This document shows positions 1 through 9,705 of a DNA stretch of 64,000 nt, in pieces (the first letter of the stretch is position 1; each line of letters begins with the position of its first letter). The stretch comes from Planobispora longispora (lineage in GTDB: Bacteria > Actinomycetota > Actinomycetes > Streptosporangiales > Streptosporangiaceae): contig NZ_BOOH01000004.1 of assembly GCF_016863135.1 (NCBI RefSeq), positions 62,001 through 126,000 on the forward strand. The letters are read 5' to 3'. The notes beneath the pieces were generated by a model, which was given only the letters and a program-made list of their open reading frames with translations, did not search any database and was not told the origin of the DNA. Position numbers and translations under genes: made by a program.

Positions 1-713
1 GTCAGGGACGTCGCCAGCGCGTCGGCGGAGGCGGTGTCACGCAGGTTGAACAGGGTGTACTGGGCGACGTAGCGGCCGTCGGCGCTGAGGTAGACGCCCC
101 GGACGACCTGGCTGCACCCGCCCGCGGCGAGCTGGGCGGCCAGTTCCCGGCCCCACACCGCCGCCGCGCAGTCGGCGCCGGCCTCGGTGCCGGCCAGCTT
201 CAGCGTGATCCGCCCTTCCTTCAGCGTCTTCTCCCCGAAGACGTCCTTCACCGTCAGCGGCTTGGGGTCGGCCGTCCGCTGCGCGATCGGCGCGAACAGC
301 TTCGGGGAGGGCCAGCCCTTGTAGGTGTCGGGCCGGGGCTGGGTGCCGATCGCCGCGGCCGTCTCCCGCGCGGGCGTGTAGTCGTCTCCGATGGAGGTGA
401 CGAACATGACGAACGCGACCACGGCGGCCACCACCCCGGTCACCGTGCCGCCGACCACGACCAGCAGCCGCTGCCTGCGGCTCAGCCCCTTCTCCTCCAG
501 CCAGGAGGGATCCCGTCCCTCCGCGCGGGCGGAGGCGCGGCGCTTGCGGGACCTGGCGGGGCGGGGCTCCCGGGCGGGGGGATGCTCCGGCGGGTCCGCC
601 GGGCGGCGGGGGTCTCCCGGCGGGGGGCCGGGACGCGCTCCCGCGGCGGCGGGGGCGGGGCGGTCCTGGGATCCGGCCGCGCGGCGGCGCCTGCGGGCGG
701 GGGTGGCGGTCAC
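1..713 (-). CDS. Partial single-pass membrane protein, unknown function
   Basis: The gene runs off the left edge of the window, so the C-terminus is missing. The GTG start at 713 shares a GTGA overlap with the stop of the VIT-family gene, so translation is probably coupled. About 85 N-terminal residues are Arg/Pro/Ala-rich and look disordered and cytoplasmic. One hydrophobic segment follows at about residues 87-108, and then an outward-facing region with two cysteines spaced about 20 residues apart, possibly a disulfide. I do not recognise the family. Being last in a run with lgt and a DsbA-like gene fits an exported-domain protein, but no function can be assigned. Confidence 0.75.
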   Translation of the reverse strand, partial: MTATPARRRRRAAGSQDRPAPAAAGARPGPPPGDPRRPADPPEHPPAREPRPARSRKRRASARAEGRDPSWLEEKGLSRRQRLLVVVGGTVTGVVAAVVAFVMFVTSIGDDYTPARETAAAIGTQPRPDTYKGWPSPKLFAPIAQRTADPKPLTVKDVFGEKTLKEGRITLKLAGTEAGADCAAAVWGRELAAQLAAGGCSQVVRGVYLSADGRYVAQYTLFNLRDTASADALATSL

Positions 714-1429
714 AGAGCGGTCCCTCCCAGGAGGTTGCCCAGGCCGAAGGTCAGTGCCGCGGCGGCCACGCCGACGGCGAGCTGGCGCAGCCCGCTGTAC
801 CACCAGCTGCGCGCGGTGACCCGGGAGACCAGCGCACCCGCGCCGAACAGAGCCAGACAAGACACGATCGCCGAGGTTACCAGGCTGGTGACGCCCAGCA
901 GGTACGGCAGGAGCGGCAGGAGCGCCCCCACGCCGAAGGAGAGGAACGAGGAGACCGCCGCGATCTTCGGCGAGGGCAGGTCGGCGGGGGTGACGCCGAG
1001 CTCGGCCCGGGTGTGCACCTCCAGGGCCTTGCCGGGGTTGCGGGAGATCTGCCGGGCCACCTCGGCGGCGAGGCCGGGCTCGACGCCCTGCGCCACGTAC
1101 ATCCCGGCGAGTTCCTCCTCCTCGGCCTCGGGGTGGCGCTGCAGCTCGCGGCGTTCGACGTCGATCTCGGCGAGGGCGAGCTCCCGCTGGCTGGCCACGG
1201 AGACGTACTCGCCTCCGGCCATGGAGAACGCGCCCGCCGCCAGCCCGGCCGCCCCGGCCAGGGCGATGACCTTCGTGTCGTCGCTGCCCCCGGCGACGCC
1301 GGCGATGAGGGCGAAGTTCGAGACGAGCCCGTCCATCGCGCCGAACACCGAGGGCCGCAGCCAGCCGCCGCTGACGTCCCGGTGCTCGTGGTGCATCTCG
1401 GCACGTCCCGGGGACCCGCCGGTGCTCAC
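710..1429 (-). CDS. VIT1/CCC1-family (VIT-like) membrane protein, probable Fe/Mn transporter
   Basis: This 239-residue protein belongs to the VIT1/CCC1 family, whose characterised members move Fe(II) or Mn(II) across membranes. The family hallmark AMDGLVSNFALIAGVAGG lies near the first membrane segment. A charged middle loop with Glu-rich helices (RHPEAEEEELAGMY) matches the metal-binding module of the family. Further hydrophobic segments follow to the C-terminus (FLSFGVGALLPLLPYLL and others), about five in total. The start is GTG at 1429, overlapping the lgt stop by 4 nt (GTGA); the next gene overlaps in the same way. Metal preference cannot be read from the sequence. Confidence 0.9.
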   Translation of the reverse strand: MSTGGSPGRAEMHHEHRDVSGGWLRPSVFGAMDGLVSNFALIAGVAGGSDDTKVIALAGAAGLAAGAFSMAGGEYVSVASQRELALAEIDVERRELQRHPEAEEEELAGMYVAQGVEPGLAAEVARQISRNPGKALEVHTRAELGVTPADLPSPKIAAVSSFLSFGVGALLPLLPYLLGVTSLVTSAIVSCLALFGAGALVSRVTARSWWYSGLRQLAVGVAAAALTFGLGNLLGGTAL

Positions 1430-2688
1430 GACGTGCCCTTCTCCCCCTCGGTGCTCGCGCTCACCGGCTGGGGAGATGTCTTGCCCTTGCTCTTGCCCTG
1501 GCCGGTCGCCGGGCCGCCCGTCTCGGGCTCGTCCGCCTGGTCCGCCGGGTGCGCGGGGTCGGCGGGCTCTTCGGAGTCTTCGGCGGTCGCACTGGTCGCG
1601 CCCTCCGCCACGGTGACCTCGTCCCCGGTACCGGCCTCGTCTCCCGCGGTCTCGGCCCCGGTGGTCTCGGCCCCGGCGCCGGTCTGGTCGCCGGTGTCCG
1701 GATCCGCCTGGTCCGCCGGGTGCGCGGGATCCACCGGCCCGCCGTCGGGATCCGCGTCCGCGACGACGTCCGCAGAGTCGTCCGCGGTGTCGCCGGCCTC
1801 GTCCCCGTCCGCCCTGTCCGTCCCGTCCGCCGGTGAAGCGGTCACGGTGGTCTTCTCGTCCTCGGACGCGGTGCCGACCGACTCCTCGGCGGTCTTGTTC
1901 CTGGCCCGCCAGAAGTAGAAGAGCGCGCCGAGCAGCAGGACGATCGAGGTCCACTGGTTGAGCCGCAGGCCCAGGATCTCGTGGGCGGCGTCGACGCGCA
2001 GCCCCTCGATCCAGAACCGGCCGAGGGTGTAGCCCGCGACGTAGAGCGCGAACACGCGGCCGTGCCGCAGCGCGAACTTCCGGCCCGCCCAGATCAGCAC
2101 GAACGCCAGCGCCACGTCCCAGATCGACTCGTACAGGAACGTGGGGTGGTAGGTGTCCTCACCGGGGACCGTGCCCGGCCTGTCGGGGTCGATCTCCAGG
2201 CCCCACGGCAGGTCGGTCGGGCTGCCGAACAGCTCCTGGTTGAAGTAGTTGCCCCAGCGGCCGATGGCCTGGGCCACCGCGATGCCCGGGGCGACGGTGT
2301 CGGCCACCGCGGACAGGGAGATCCCCCGGCTGCGGCAGCCGAACCACACGCCCAGGGCGCCGAGCGCGATGGCCCCCCAGATGCCCAGACCGCCGTTCCA
2401 GATGAACAGCGCCTCGATGGGCCGGTTGGGCGCGTCCTCGGCGAAGTAGAGCTGCCAGTCGGTGATGACGTGGTAGAGACGCCCTCCGACCAGGCCGAAG
2501 GGCACGGCCCAGACGGCGAGGTCCACGATGGTGCCCGGGGCGCCGCCCCGGGCACGCCAGCGGCGTTCGCCGATGATGACGGCGACGACGACGCCGAGCA
2601 CGATGCACAGGGCGTAGGCCCGGATGGGGATCACACCGAACAGGTGCCAGACCCCTTGGTCCGGGCTGGGAATCGAGGCGAGGGGCAT
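1426..2688 (-). CDS. lgt: Prolipoprotein diacylglyceryl transferase (Lgt) with acidic C-terminal tail
   Basis: Lgt transfers diacylglycerol from phosphatidylglycerol to the lipobox cysteine of prolipoproteins in the cytoplasmic membrane. The Lgt signature GRWGNYFNQELFG is at residues 143-155, and about seven membrane segments fill the first 270 residues. At the position of the IHG motif of many bacterial Lgt proteins this one reads GIWGA. From about residue 275 to the end (420 residues in all) it carries a roughly 145-residue Asp/Glu/Ala/Thr-rich tail with two copies of DPAHPADQAD. Such tails are not part of the catalytic fold. The start is ATG 2688, 26 nt after the DsbA-like stop, so an operon is likely. 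Confidence 0.96.
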   Translation of the reverse strand: MPLASIPSPDQGVWHLFGVIPIRAYALCIVLGVVVAVIIGERRWRARGGAPGTIVDLAVWAVPFGLVGGRLYHVITDWQLYFAEDAPNRPIEALFIWNGGLGIWGAIALGALGVWFGCRSRGISLSAVADTVAPGIAVAQAIGRWGNYFNQELFGSPTDLPWGLEIDPDRPGTVPGEDTYHPTFLYESIWDVALAFVLIWAGRKFALRHGRVFALYVAGYTLGRFWIEGLRVDAAHEILGLRLNQWTSIVLLLGALFYFWRARNKTAEESVGTASEDEKTTVTASPADGTDRADGDEAGDTADDSADVVADADPDGGPVDPAHPADQADPDTGDQTGAGAETTGAETAGDEAGTGDEVTVAEGATSATAEDSEEPADPAHPADQADEPETGGPATGQGKSKGKTSPQPVSASTEGEKGTS

Positions 2689-2714
2689 GTCAGGTGACGT
2701 TACCGTGTCCGGGG

Positions 2715-3464
2715 CTACTTCGCGGCATCAAGCACGGCTTGGCGGAGCGCGGACGGGTTGAAGGGCTCGTTCACCAGCTCGGTCCCGTTGAGTTTCACGG
2801 TCGGCGTGTGCTCGAGCTTGGCGGCCGCCAGCTCCTTGTCGCTGTCGGCGAGGTAGGCGGCGGCGTGCTGCTGGCTCCGCACGCAGGCGGCGAAGTCCGG
2901 GTCGGTGACCCCGGCGTCCTCACCCCAGGCGATCAGGTCGTCGATCGCGAAGCCCTCGGAGCCCTCCGCCGGCTGCTCCTCGAACAGCTTGTCGTGGAAG
3001 GTGACCCAGGCGGGTCCGGCGGGCACGCAGCGGGCCGCCGCCGCGGCCCGGACGGAGTTGGCGTGCAGGACGCCGGTCTCCTTGCCGAAGATCGTGACGG
3101 TGTGGAAGACCACCTTGGCCCGGCCCTCGGCGGCCAGGTTCTTCAGCGTGGCGGCGCTGGTCTCCTCCAGCGACTTGCACGCCGGGCACTGGAAGTCCTC
3201 GTAGACGTCCACGACGGGCTTCTCCACCCCCGGCTTGGCCATCACGATCGTGCCGTCCGCGGCACGCGTGACCGGCGCGAGCGCCGTGGTCGCCTGCTCG
3301 GGCTCGCTGCTCTGCGCGGCGAACCACCAGCCCGCGCCGATGGCGCCGGCCGCGACGACCACCGTGGTCGCGATGGTCGCGATGCGCTTCTTGCGCTCCC
3401 TCTCGCGCTCGGCCTCGCGCTGCGCCTTCATCCGCTCCCGGGCTTCCCGCGCCTCCTTGCCCAT
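2715..3464 (-). CDS. Membrane-anchored DsbA-like thioredoxin-fold protein
   Basis: A 249-residue protein with a very basic/acidic N-terminal coil (residues 1-27), one membrane anchor (about 28-50) and an extracellular thioredoxin-like domain. The active site is CPAC at residues 93-96 in DFQCPACKSLEE, typical of the DsbA/thioredoxin_4 family that forms or isomerises disulfides in exported proteins. A late HTPTVKLNG contains the cis-Pro loop expected next to the active site. The start ATG 3464 overlaps the stop of the MauE-like gene by one base (TGATG). MauE-like membrane proteins often sit beside such thiol proteins, so the pair probably acts as a redox module. Confidence 0.9.
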   Translation of the reverse strand: MGKEAREARERMKAQREAERERERKKRIATIATTVVVAAGAIGAGWWFAAQSSEPEQATTALAPVTRAADGTIVMAKPGVEKPVVDVYEDFQCPACKSLEETSAATLKNLAAEGRAKVVFHTVTIFGKETGVLHANSVRAAAAARCVPAGPAWVTFHDKLFEEQPAEGSEGFAIDDLIAWGEDAGVTDPDFAACVRSQQHAAAYLADSDKELAAAKLEHTPTVKLNGTELVNEPFNPSALRQAVLDAAK

Positions 3465-4039
3465 CAGTCGTCCTTCCCTTCCCCGAGTTCGTCGTCGCTC
3501 TCGGGATCGTCGTCGTATTCGTCGGACTCCCGGCCCGGGGTCAGCCCGAGGACCGAGTCGAGCGCAAGCCGTCCCGGCGGGAACCAGGCGATGATCACGC
3601 CGAGCGCGAAGAGACCGAAGTCCCGCAGGATGTCGATGAGATAGGTGGGACTCTCTCCCGCCGCGAGCTGGCCGCCGCCGCCGAAGCAGCCGCAGTCGAT
3701 CCGCAGGCCGCGCGCCCAGGCGGAGGCGATGCCGATGACGAACGCCAGCATGAGCAGCGCCGAGACGATGCCCGCCACCCGGGTGAGCAACCCGACGACC
3801 AGCAGGATCCCCACGACGATCTCCAGGATGGGCAGGCCGTAGCCCACCGCCGTGGCGACCGATTCGGGGAGCAGCTGGTAGGCCTTGACCGCCTCGACCG
3901 ACAGGACCGGGGCGCCGATCTTGCCCCAGCCGGCGATGATGAGCACGGCGGCCAGAACCAGCCGCGAAACGGTCGTCACCCAGGGTAGCGCCGCACGCGA
4001 CCTCGTGGGCCCGGACATGTGCGAAGTCACGACGGTCAT
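3464..4039 (-). CDS. MauE/DoxX-family membrane protein
   Basis: A 191-residue protein with four hydrophobic segments (about residues 24-42, 64-84, 90-110 and 135-152). A DCGCFGG motif at residues 115-121 is the paired-cysteine signature of MauE-type proteins (PF07291), which are thought to help disulfide formation. An acidic C-terminal tail follows. It is the first gene of the run continuing through the DsbA-like gene to lgt. GGGAG lies just upstream of ATG 4039; ATG at codon 8 is an alternative start. The redox role is inferred from the motif and the neighbour, and no direct substrate is known. Confidence 0.87.
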   Translation of the reverse strand: MTVVTSHMSGPTRSRAALPWVTTVSRLVLAAVLIIAGWGKIGAPVLSVEAVKAYQLLPESVATAVGYGLPILEIVVGILLVVGLLTRVAGIVSALLMLAFVIGIASAWARGLRIDCGCFGGGGQLAAGESPTYLIDILRDFGLFALGVIIAWFPPGRLALDSVLGLTPGRESDEYDDDPESDDELGEGKDD

Positions 4040-4164
4040 CGTCTCCCATTCCCGATCCCGGCCGTGGCGATTACGCGCGAGCGCGCGTGGTGGCTGAGAG
4101 AAACCTCATCATGGGCTGGATAAGTGCCGAATAAGCCGCCGGACGGGGCCGTGCGGGGCTCGCT

Positions 4165-4237
4165 GCCGCGCATGGGAAACGCCGCCGCGCATAGGAAACG
4201 CCGCCGCGCATAGGAAACGCCGCCGCGCATGGAAAAC
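4165..4237. repeat. 19-bp tandem repeat, about 3.8 copies
   Basis: Units of the form GCCGCCGCGCATAGGAAAC follow one another without spacers at 4181-4199, 4200-4218 and 4219-4237 (the last has two changes), after a partial unit at 4165-4180. The core GCCGCGCATAGG also occurs once at 7383-7394, upstream of the trpC region. The repeat lies between the trp terminator and the mauE promoter region. Confidence 0.85.
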
Positions 4238-4265
4238 GCGGCCGTCCCGATCGACGGCCGCGTTT
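4234..4265 (-). terminator. Rho-independent-like terminator after trpA
   Basis: A perfect 13-bp stem (AAACGCGGCCGTC at 4234-4246, its complement at 4253-4265) with a 6-nt loop. Read on the minus strand it lies 25 nt after the trpA stop and ends in a short T run (GTTTTCC). It separates the trp genes from the mauE-lgt run. Confidence 0.75.
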
Positions 4266-4290
4266 CCGACGGGACTCGGAGGGTGACCGG

Positions 4291-5085
4291 TCAGGCGCGG
4301 ACGCCCGCCGCCAGCTCGGCGCCCAGCTCGCGGACCGCCGCCAGGCCGGAGGCCTCGTCGGGGGCGTCCAGGAGGCGGCGGATGAACGCCGAGCCCACGA
4401 TGACGCCGTCGGCGTAGCCGGCCACCTCGGCGGCCTGCCTGCCGTTGCCGACGCCCAGGCCGACGCAGACCGGCAGGTCCGTGTGCGCGCGGGTCCGCTC
4501 GACCAGGCCCTGCGCGGCCGAGCTGACCGAGTCGCGGGCGCCGGTGACGCCCATCAGCGAGGCCGCGTAGACGAAGCCGGTGCAGCAGTCGGCGACGGCC
4601 TTGATGCGCTCTTCGGTGGAGCTGGGGGCGACCAGGAAGACCGTGTCGATCCCGGCGTCGGCGCTGGCCTGCCGCCAGGGACCGGACTCCTCCGGGGTCA
4701 GGTCCGGGGTGATGGTGCCCACGCCGCCCGCGCCGGCCAGGTCGCGGGCGAACCGCTCGGCCCCGTAGCGGTCGATCGGGTTCCAGTAGGTCATGACCAG
4801 AGTCGCGGCGCCCGTCTTGGCCACGCCCTCGACCGTGCGCAGGACGTCGGCGATGCGGGTGCCGTTGGTCAGCGCCCGGTGCACGGCGTCCTGGATCGTC
4901 GGCCCGTCCATGAGCGGGTCGGAGTAGGGCAGGCCGATCTCGATCACGTCGCAGCCCGCCTCGACCATGGCGGTGGCGGCCGCGATCGCGCCGTCCTTGG
5001 TGGGGAATCCGGCGGGCAGGTAGCCGACGAGGGCGGCGCGCTCGTCCGCCTTCGCCTTGGCGAACACCGTCTGGAGAGTCGTCAT
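4291..5085 (-). CDS. trpA: Tryptophan synthase alpha subunit
   Basis: TrpA cleaves indole-3-glycerol phosphate to indole and glyceraldehyde 3-phosphate and passes the indole to TrpB in the alpha2-beta2 complex. The catalytic Glu sits in CDVIEIGLPYSDP and the catalytic Asp in DPLMDGP. The phosphate-binding loop VGSAFI is near the C-terminus. The length of 264 residues is normal. I chose ATG 5085 (MTTLQTVF) rather than an upstream in-frame ATG at 5154, because the family begins here and a GGA-type ribosome site lies at suitable distance. It follows trpB by about 70 nt and is the last trp gene before the terminator. Confidence 0.97.
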   Translation of the reverse strand: MTTLQTVFAKAKADERAALVGYLPAGFPTKDGAIAAATAMVEAGCDVIEIGLPYSDPLMDGPTIQDAVHRALTNGTRIADVLRTVEGVAKTGAATLVMTYWNPIDRYGAERFARDLAGAGGVGTITPDLTPEESGPWRQASADAGIDTVFLVAPSSTEERIKAVADCCTGFVYAASLMGVTGARDSVSSAAQGLVERTRAHTDLPVCVGLGVGNGRQAAEVAGYADGVIVGSAFIRRLLDAPDEASGLAAVRELGAELAAGVRA

Positions 5086-5158
5086 CGTGAGTTCCGTTGC
5101 GGTTCGGGGCCGCGGCGTCCCCTCCGGCGGGCGGACCGGAGGGGGAGCACGCATGCTG

Positions 5159-6408
<1,250 letters not shown>

Positions 6409-6412
<4 letters not shown>

Positions 6413-7218
6413 TGTCCCTCGGGTCGGGATGCGGGGTGGGCGCCGGCGGTGACCAGGTCCACCACGGCGGCCCGGGGGTCCTTGCCGGTGACCAGGCTCT
6501 CGCCGACCAGGACGGCGTCGGCGCCGGCCCTGGCGTAGGCGAGCAGGTCATGAGGGCCGCGCACGCCCGACTCAGCGATCTTGATGATGCCCTCGGGGAT
6601 CTTCGGGGCCAGCGTGGCGAACACCTCGCGGTCCACCTCGAGCGTCTTGAGGTTCCGCGCGTTGATACCGATGATCTTCGCTCCGGCGTCGACCGCCCGG
6701 TCGAGCTCCTCGGCGGTGTGCACCTCCACCAGCGGTGCCAGCCCGATCGACTCGGCCCGCTCGATCAGCGAGACCAGGGCGTTCTGCTCCAGCGCGGCCA
6801 CGATCAGCAGGGCGAGGTCGGCGCCGTACGCGCGGGCCTCCCACAGCTGGTAGGAGGTGACGATGAAGTCCTTGCGCAGCACCGGGATGTCGACGACCGC
6901 GCGCACCGCGGCCAGGTCGTCCAGGCTGCCGCCGAAGCGGCGCTGCTCGGTCAGCACGCTGATGACGTGCGCGCCGCCCGCCTCGTAGTCGGCGGCCAGG
7001 GCGGCCGGGTCGGCGATCGCGGCCAGCGCGCCCTTGGACGGGCTGGAACGCTTCACCTCGGCGATGACCGACACCTGGTCGCCGCCGAGCGCCTTGTAGA
7101 CGTCGCGGGGGGCGGGCGCGCGCTCGGCGCGCTCCTTCAGGTCGGCGAGCGACACGGTCTGCTGCCGGTCGGCCAGATCGGCGCGGACCCCTTCGATGAT
7201 GTCGTCCAGAACGCTCAC
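6409..7218 (-). CDS. trpC: Indole-3-glycerol phosphate synthase
   Basis: TrpC closes the ring of carboxyphenylamino-deoxyribulose phosphate to indole-3-glycerol phosphate. The family motif [13 protein letters not shown] carries the catalytic lysine; LRKDF and [12 protein letters not shown] are further active-site signatures. It is 269 residues long. GTG 7218 follows a strong GAGGAGG at 5-nt spacing and overlaps the stop of a 26-codon ORF upstream. There is no trpF in the cluster; PriA (31820-32539) probably fills that step. Confidence 0.97.
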
Positions 7219-7295
7219 TTGGCCTCCTCGTGAAGCTCGTCGATCAAGTTCGCGGACGCTGCTGCATCCGCGGTCCGCTCGCTCCGCTCACTCAC
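7215..7295 (-). CDS. Putative 26-residue ORF translationally coupled to trpC
   Basis: GTG 7295 opens a 26-codon ORF ending in the GTGA overlap with trpC. It has its own good ribosome site (GGAGGG, 9 nt upstream). The peptide begins [12 protein letters not shown] and ends IDELHEEAK. It is charged, not membranous, and has no Trp codons, so it is not a classical trp attenuator peptide. It may only deliver ribosomes to trpC. Part of its DNA (GAGCGGAGCGAGCGG) resembles low-complexity sequence common in GC-rich genomes, so it could also be chance. Confidence 0.4.
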   Translation of the reverse strand: MSERSERTADAAASANLIDELHEEAK

Positions 7296-7397
7296 GAGAC
7301 AGGTCCCTCCCGATCGATTGCCCTTGTCCCGCCGATGGTATCGGCCTGGATGAGGTTGCTCGGCCAGGGGGTGAGACGTACTGCCGCGCATAGGGAC

Positions 7398-7853
7398 TTA
7401 TGGGGCCATAAATTCCCCAAAAGGCAGATTTCGCGCTATCCAGAAAGCGATCATTAATCCGAGGAAGGCCCACGCGTATACCGGCCGGACCAGCGTTCCC
7501 GCGACCGGCTCGCCCTTCCGGGACCTCCAGGACCGCGCCGCCCAGCGCCCCCACAGCAGCAGGGCGAGGGGGAGCCCGAGCACCAGGAGCGGATTGAGGC
7601 CGACAGCCGTGACCGGGTCTCCGTGGGCCAGCGCGTGCACGGCCCGCAGGCCGCCGCACCCGGGGCAGTAGAACCCGGTGAGCGCGAGGAACGGGCAGGA
7701 CGGGTAGTGGCCGGGCTCGTTCGGGTCCACCGCGGCGACGAAGGCGACCCCGGCGCCCGCGGCCAGCGCGACGCCCAGCGGCGCAAGCGCGGCCCATCCG
7801 CGGGTCCGCCGCGCCGCGGCCCCGCCCGGCCCCGCCGGTCCGCCGGCTGTCAT
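7398..7853 (-). CDS. DUF2752 membrane protein
   Basis: A 151-residue protein with about three membrane segments. It carries the DUF2752 pattern DPNEPGHYPSCPF...TGFYCPGCGGLRAVHALAHGD, whose paired cysteines in CPGCGG look suited to metal or disulfide chemistry, followed by NPLLVLGLP. The function of the family is unknown. I chose ATG 7853 because GAGGGG lies 7-8 nt before it; ATG 7871 is in frame but has a poorer ribosome site. Presence near trp and next to a DUF4190 gene is common in actinobacteria, but no link to tryptophan has been shown. Confidence 0.85.
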   Translation of the reverse strand: MTAGGPAGPGGAAARRTRGWAALAPLGVALAAGAGVAFVAAVDPNEPGHYPSCPFLALTGFYCPGCGGLRAVHALAHGDPVTAVGLNPLLVLGLPLALLLWGRWAARSWRSRKGEPVAGTLVRPVYAWAFLGLMIAFWIARNLPFGEFMAP

Positions 7854-7964
7854 CGGCCCGCCCCTCGTCATCGGCCCGTCCGGGTCCGCCGACCACGACG
7901 ACCTGTCACACGGCCACGATATCCGAGCGGCCGGACCCGGGCGCCGGACAATCGGCGGACCGGG

Positions 7965-8411
7965 TCAGACCCCCGAGTAGGTGGCGGCGGTCCCGAAGAT
8001 GACGCCCAGGATTCCCAGCCAGATCAGCAGCACGATGACCCAGCAGGCGACACCGAAGTAGGACAGGACCAGGCCGGCGATCGCCATGCCCCGCCCCTCC
8101 TCGCCCGTCTTCTTGATCTGGCCCAGCGAGACGTGCCCGAGAACGATGCCGACGAGCGAGGTGATCCCGCACACGAACAGCCCCGCGATGCCCATGACCA
8201 GCGTGGCGATGGCCATGCCGTTGTTGGGACGGGGCGGCGGGGCGCCGTAACCGTAGCCGTAGGGGTCATAGCCGCCGGGGGGCGGCGCGCCGTAGCCGCC
8301 CCCGCCGGGCGGGCCGTACCCACCCCCGCCGGGCGGGCCGTACCCGCCTCCGCCGGGGGGCCCGTAGTCGCCAGGAGGCCCGTAACCACCCGGCTGCTTG
8401 TCATAGCTCAT
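7965..8411 (-). CDS. DUF4190 membrane protein with Gly/Tyr/Pro repeats
   Basis: A 148-residue protein. The first 60 residues are Gly-Pro-Tyr repeats (four units of GYGPPGGG plus relatives), encoded by a visible DNA repeat at about 8298-8390. Two membrane segments in the DUF4190 arrangement follow (MAIATLVMGIAGLFVCGI and the second from about residue 110), with the charged linker GQIKKTGEEGRG between them. Such proteins are small actinobacterial membrane proteins of unknown role. A GGGGAG site lies 8 nt before ATG 8411. Confidence 0.85.
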   Translation of the reverse strand: MSYDKQPGGYGPPGDYGPPGGGGYGPPGGGGYGPPGGGGYGAPPPGGYDPYGYGYGAPPPRPNNGMAIATLVMGIAGLFVCGITSLVGIVLGHVSLGQIKKTGEEGRGMAIAGLVLSYFGVACWVIVLLIWLGILGVIFGTAATYSGV

Positions 8412-8563
8412 TAATTTCTCCCCTTTATCCGAGTCGCGATCGGAAGCCTAGCGACAACGCCCCCGCCAGAAGAGACATGATCACTCTATGGATCGGGTGT
8501 GACCACCATAAAGCGGATATGACAGACGCGTCGCGGGTATGCCGCCACACCCGGAAAACGATG

Positions 8564-9361
8564 TCAGCCGGTCCGGTCCTCACGCTCGGCGCGCCCCCCG
8601 CGCCCCCCGCGCCCCCCGCGCCCCCCGGGCTCCACGGGCCCCGCGGGCCCCGCGGGCTCCTCCCCGCCGGACGCCGAACGCCCCGGCCCGGCCGCCGGGT
8701 CGGCCGTCGGGTCGGCGCCGCCGTCGATCGCGTCCCACAGCGCCCGCTCGCTCGCGGGCCCGCCGGCGGGCCCGTTCCCCGCGCCGCCGGAGCCCGTTCC
8801 AGGACGGTCGTACCGGGCGGACATGCCCGGCCACCGGTGACCGCGCCAGGCGGCCGCCATCCCCGAGGCCAGCAGGATCAGCCCGCCGACCGCCGCGACC
8901 GAGGGCCAGGCCCAACCGACCGTGAAGGCGGCGAGGCCGGCGTCCTCACCGACGGCCGCGGCCCCGTTCAGGCTCGCCTCCATCGCCGCGGCCCGCGCGC
9001 CGGCCCCGGTCCCGTGCCGGACGCCGGCGAGCACGCCCAGCCCGCACAGCGCGATCACCGCGCCGACCGCCCGGCGTGCCCAGCCGCCGGTGGCGAGTAC
9101 GGCGACCACCGCCGCGAGGACGGCCAGCGCCACCGGGCTCAGGGACGGCACGGCGGTGGAGCCCGTCAGAACGGACGGCTCGGAAGCCCCCGCTCCCGGC
9201 CCGCCGTCACCGAGCACGACCCAGCCGCGCCCGGCGGCCAGCAGCACCAGCCCCGCGCCGGCCGCGCACGCGAGCACCCAGGCCCACAGCGCCCGCCTGG
9301 CGTCCGCCCCGGGAGCGGCGCCGGTTCCCGTCGCGCCCGCGCCGGCCTCTGCGGAGCTCAC
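8564..9361 (-). CDS. Trp-region conserved membrane protein (TIGR02234-like)
   Basis: A 265-residue protein with four predicted membrane segments, ending in a Gly/Pro/Glu-rich tail ([21 protein letters not shown]) encoded by a 10-bp tandem repeat (CGCGCCCCCC) at about 8588-8628. Position between hisI and trpC, size and topology match the actinobacterial family found in trp operons. The biochemical role is unknown; a part in Trp synthesis is inferred only from conserved context. GTG 9361 overlaps the hisI stop (GTGA). In related genomes trpE normally stands between hisI and this gene; here it is absent. Confidence 0.85.
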   Translation of the reverse strand: MSSAEAGAGATGTGAAPGADARRALWAWVLACAAGAGLVLLAAGRGWVVLGDGGPGAGASEPSVLTGSTAVPSLSPVALAVLAAVVAVLATGGWARRAVGAVIALCGLGVLAGVRHGTGAGARAAAMEASLNGAAAVGEDAGLAAFTVGWAWPSVAAVGGLILLASGMAAAWRGHRWPGMSARYDRPGTGSGGAGNGPAGGPASERALWDAIDGGADPTADPAAGPGRSASGGEEPAGPAGPVEPGGRGGRGGRGGRAEREDRTG

Positions 9362-9705
9362 GCCGAGTTCACCGTCAGCTCTCCGGCGTCGAAGCAGGTA
9401 CGGTCGCCGGTGTGGCAGGCCGCGCCCGTCTGGTCGACCTTGAGCAGGATCGTGTCGCCGTCGCAGTCCAGGGCCACCGACTTGACGTGCTGGACGTGGC
9501 CGGAGGTGTCGCCCTTCACCCAGTACTCTCCCCGGCTGCGCGACCAGTAGGTGGCCCGGCCGGTGGTGAGCGTGCGGTGCAGAGCCTCGTCGTCCATCCA
9601 GGCGAGCATCAGCACCTCGCCGGTGTCGTACTGCTGGGCGACGGCGGGCACCAGCCCGTCGGCGGTGCGCTTCAGGCGGGCCGCGATGGCGGGGTCAAGG
9701 GACAT
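9358..9705 (-). CDS. hisI: Phosphoribosyl-AMP cyclohydrolase
   Basis: HisI opens the adenine ring of phosphoribosyl-AMP in histidine synthesis, using zinc. Zinc-binding cysteines are visible in [21 protein letters not shown] followed by DRTCF, and [12 protein letters not shown] is a family signature. ATG 9705 gives 115 residues; an in-frame TTG at 9723 is less likely. The start overlaps the end of the Cache-domain gene by 11 nt and there is no clear ribosome site, so coupling to that gene is likely. It is 21 kb away from the rest of the his genes in this window. Confidence 0.95.
   Translation of the reverse strand: MSLDPAIAARLKRTADGLVPAVAQQYDTGEVLMLAWMDDEALHRTLTTGRATYWSRSRGEYWVKGDTSGHVQHVKSVALDCDGDTILLKVDQTGAACHTGDRTCFDAGELTVNSA

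Noticed and set aside
4036-4230. 64-residue minus-strand frame covering the tandem repeat
   Set aside because: The repetitive RRRFLCAAAF pattern is just the translation of the 19-bp repeat.
4165-4237. CRISPR-like array
   Set aside because: Units are contiguous with period 19 and have no spacers; there are no cas genes nearby.
7296-7397. Classical trp attenuator upstream of trpC
   Set aside because: No run of Trp codons and no terminator with a T tract lies before trpC or the small ORF.
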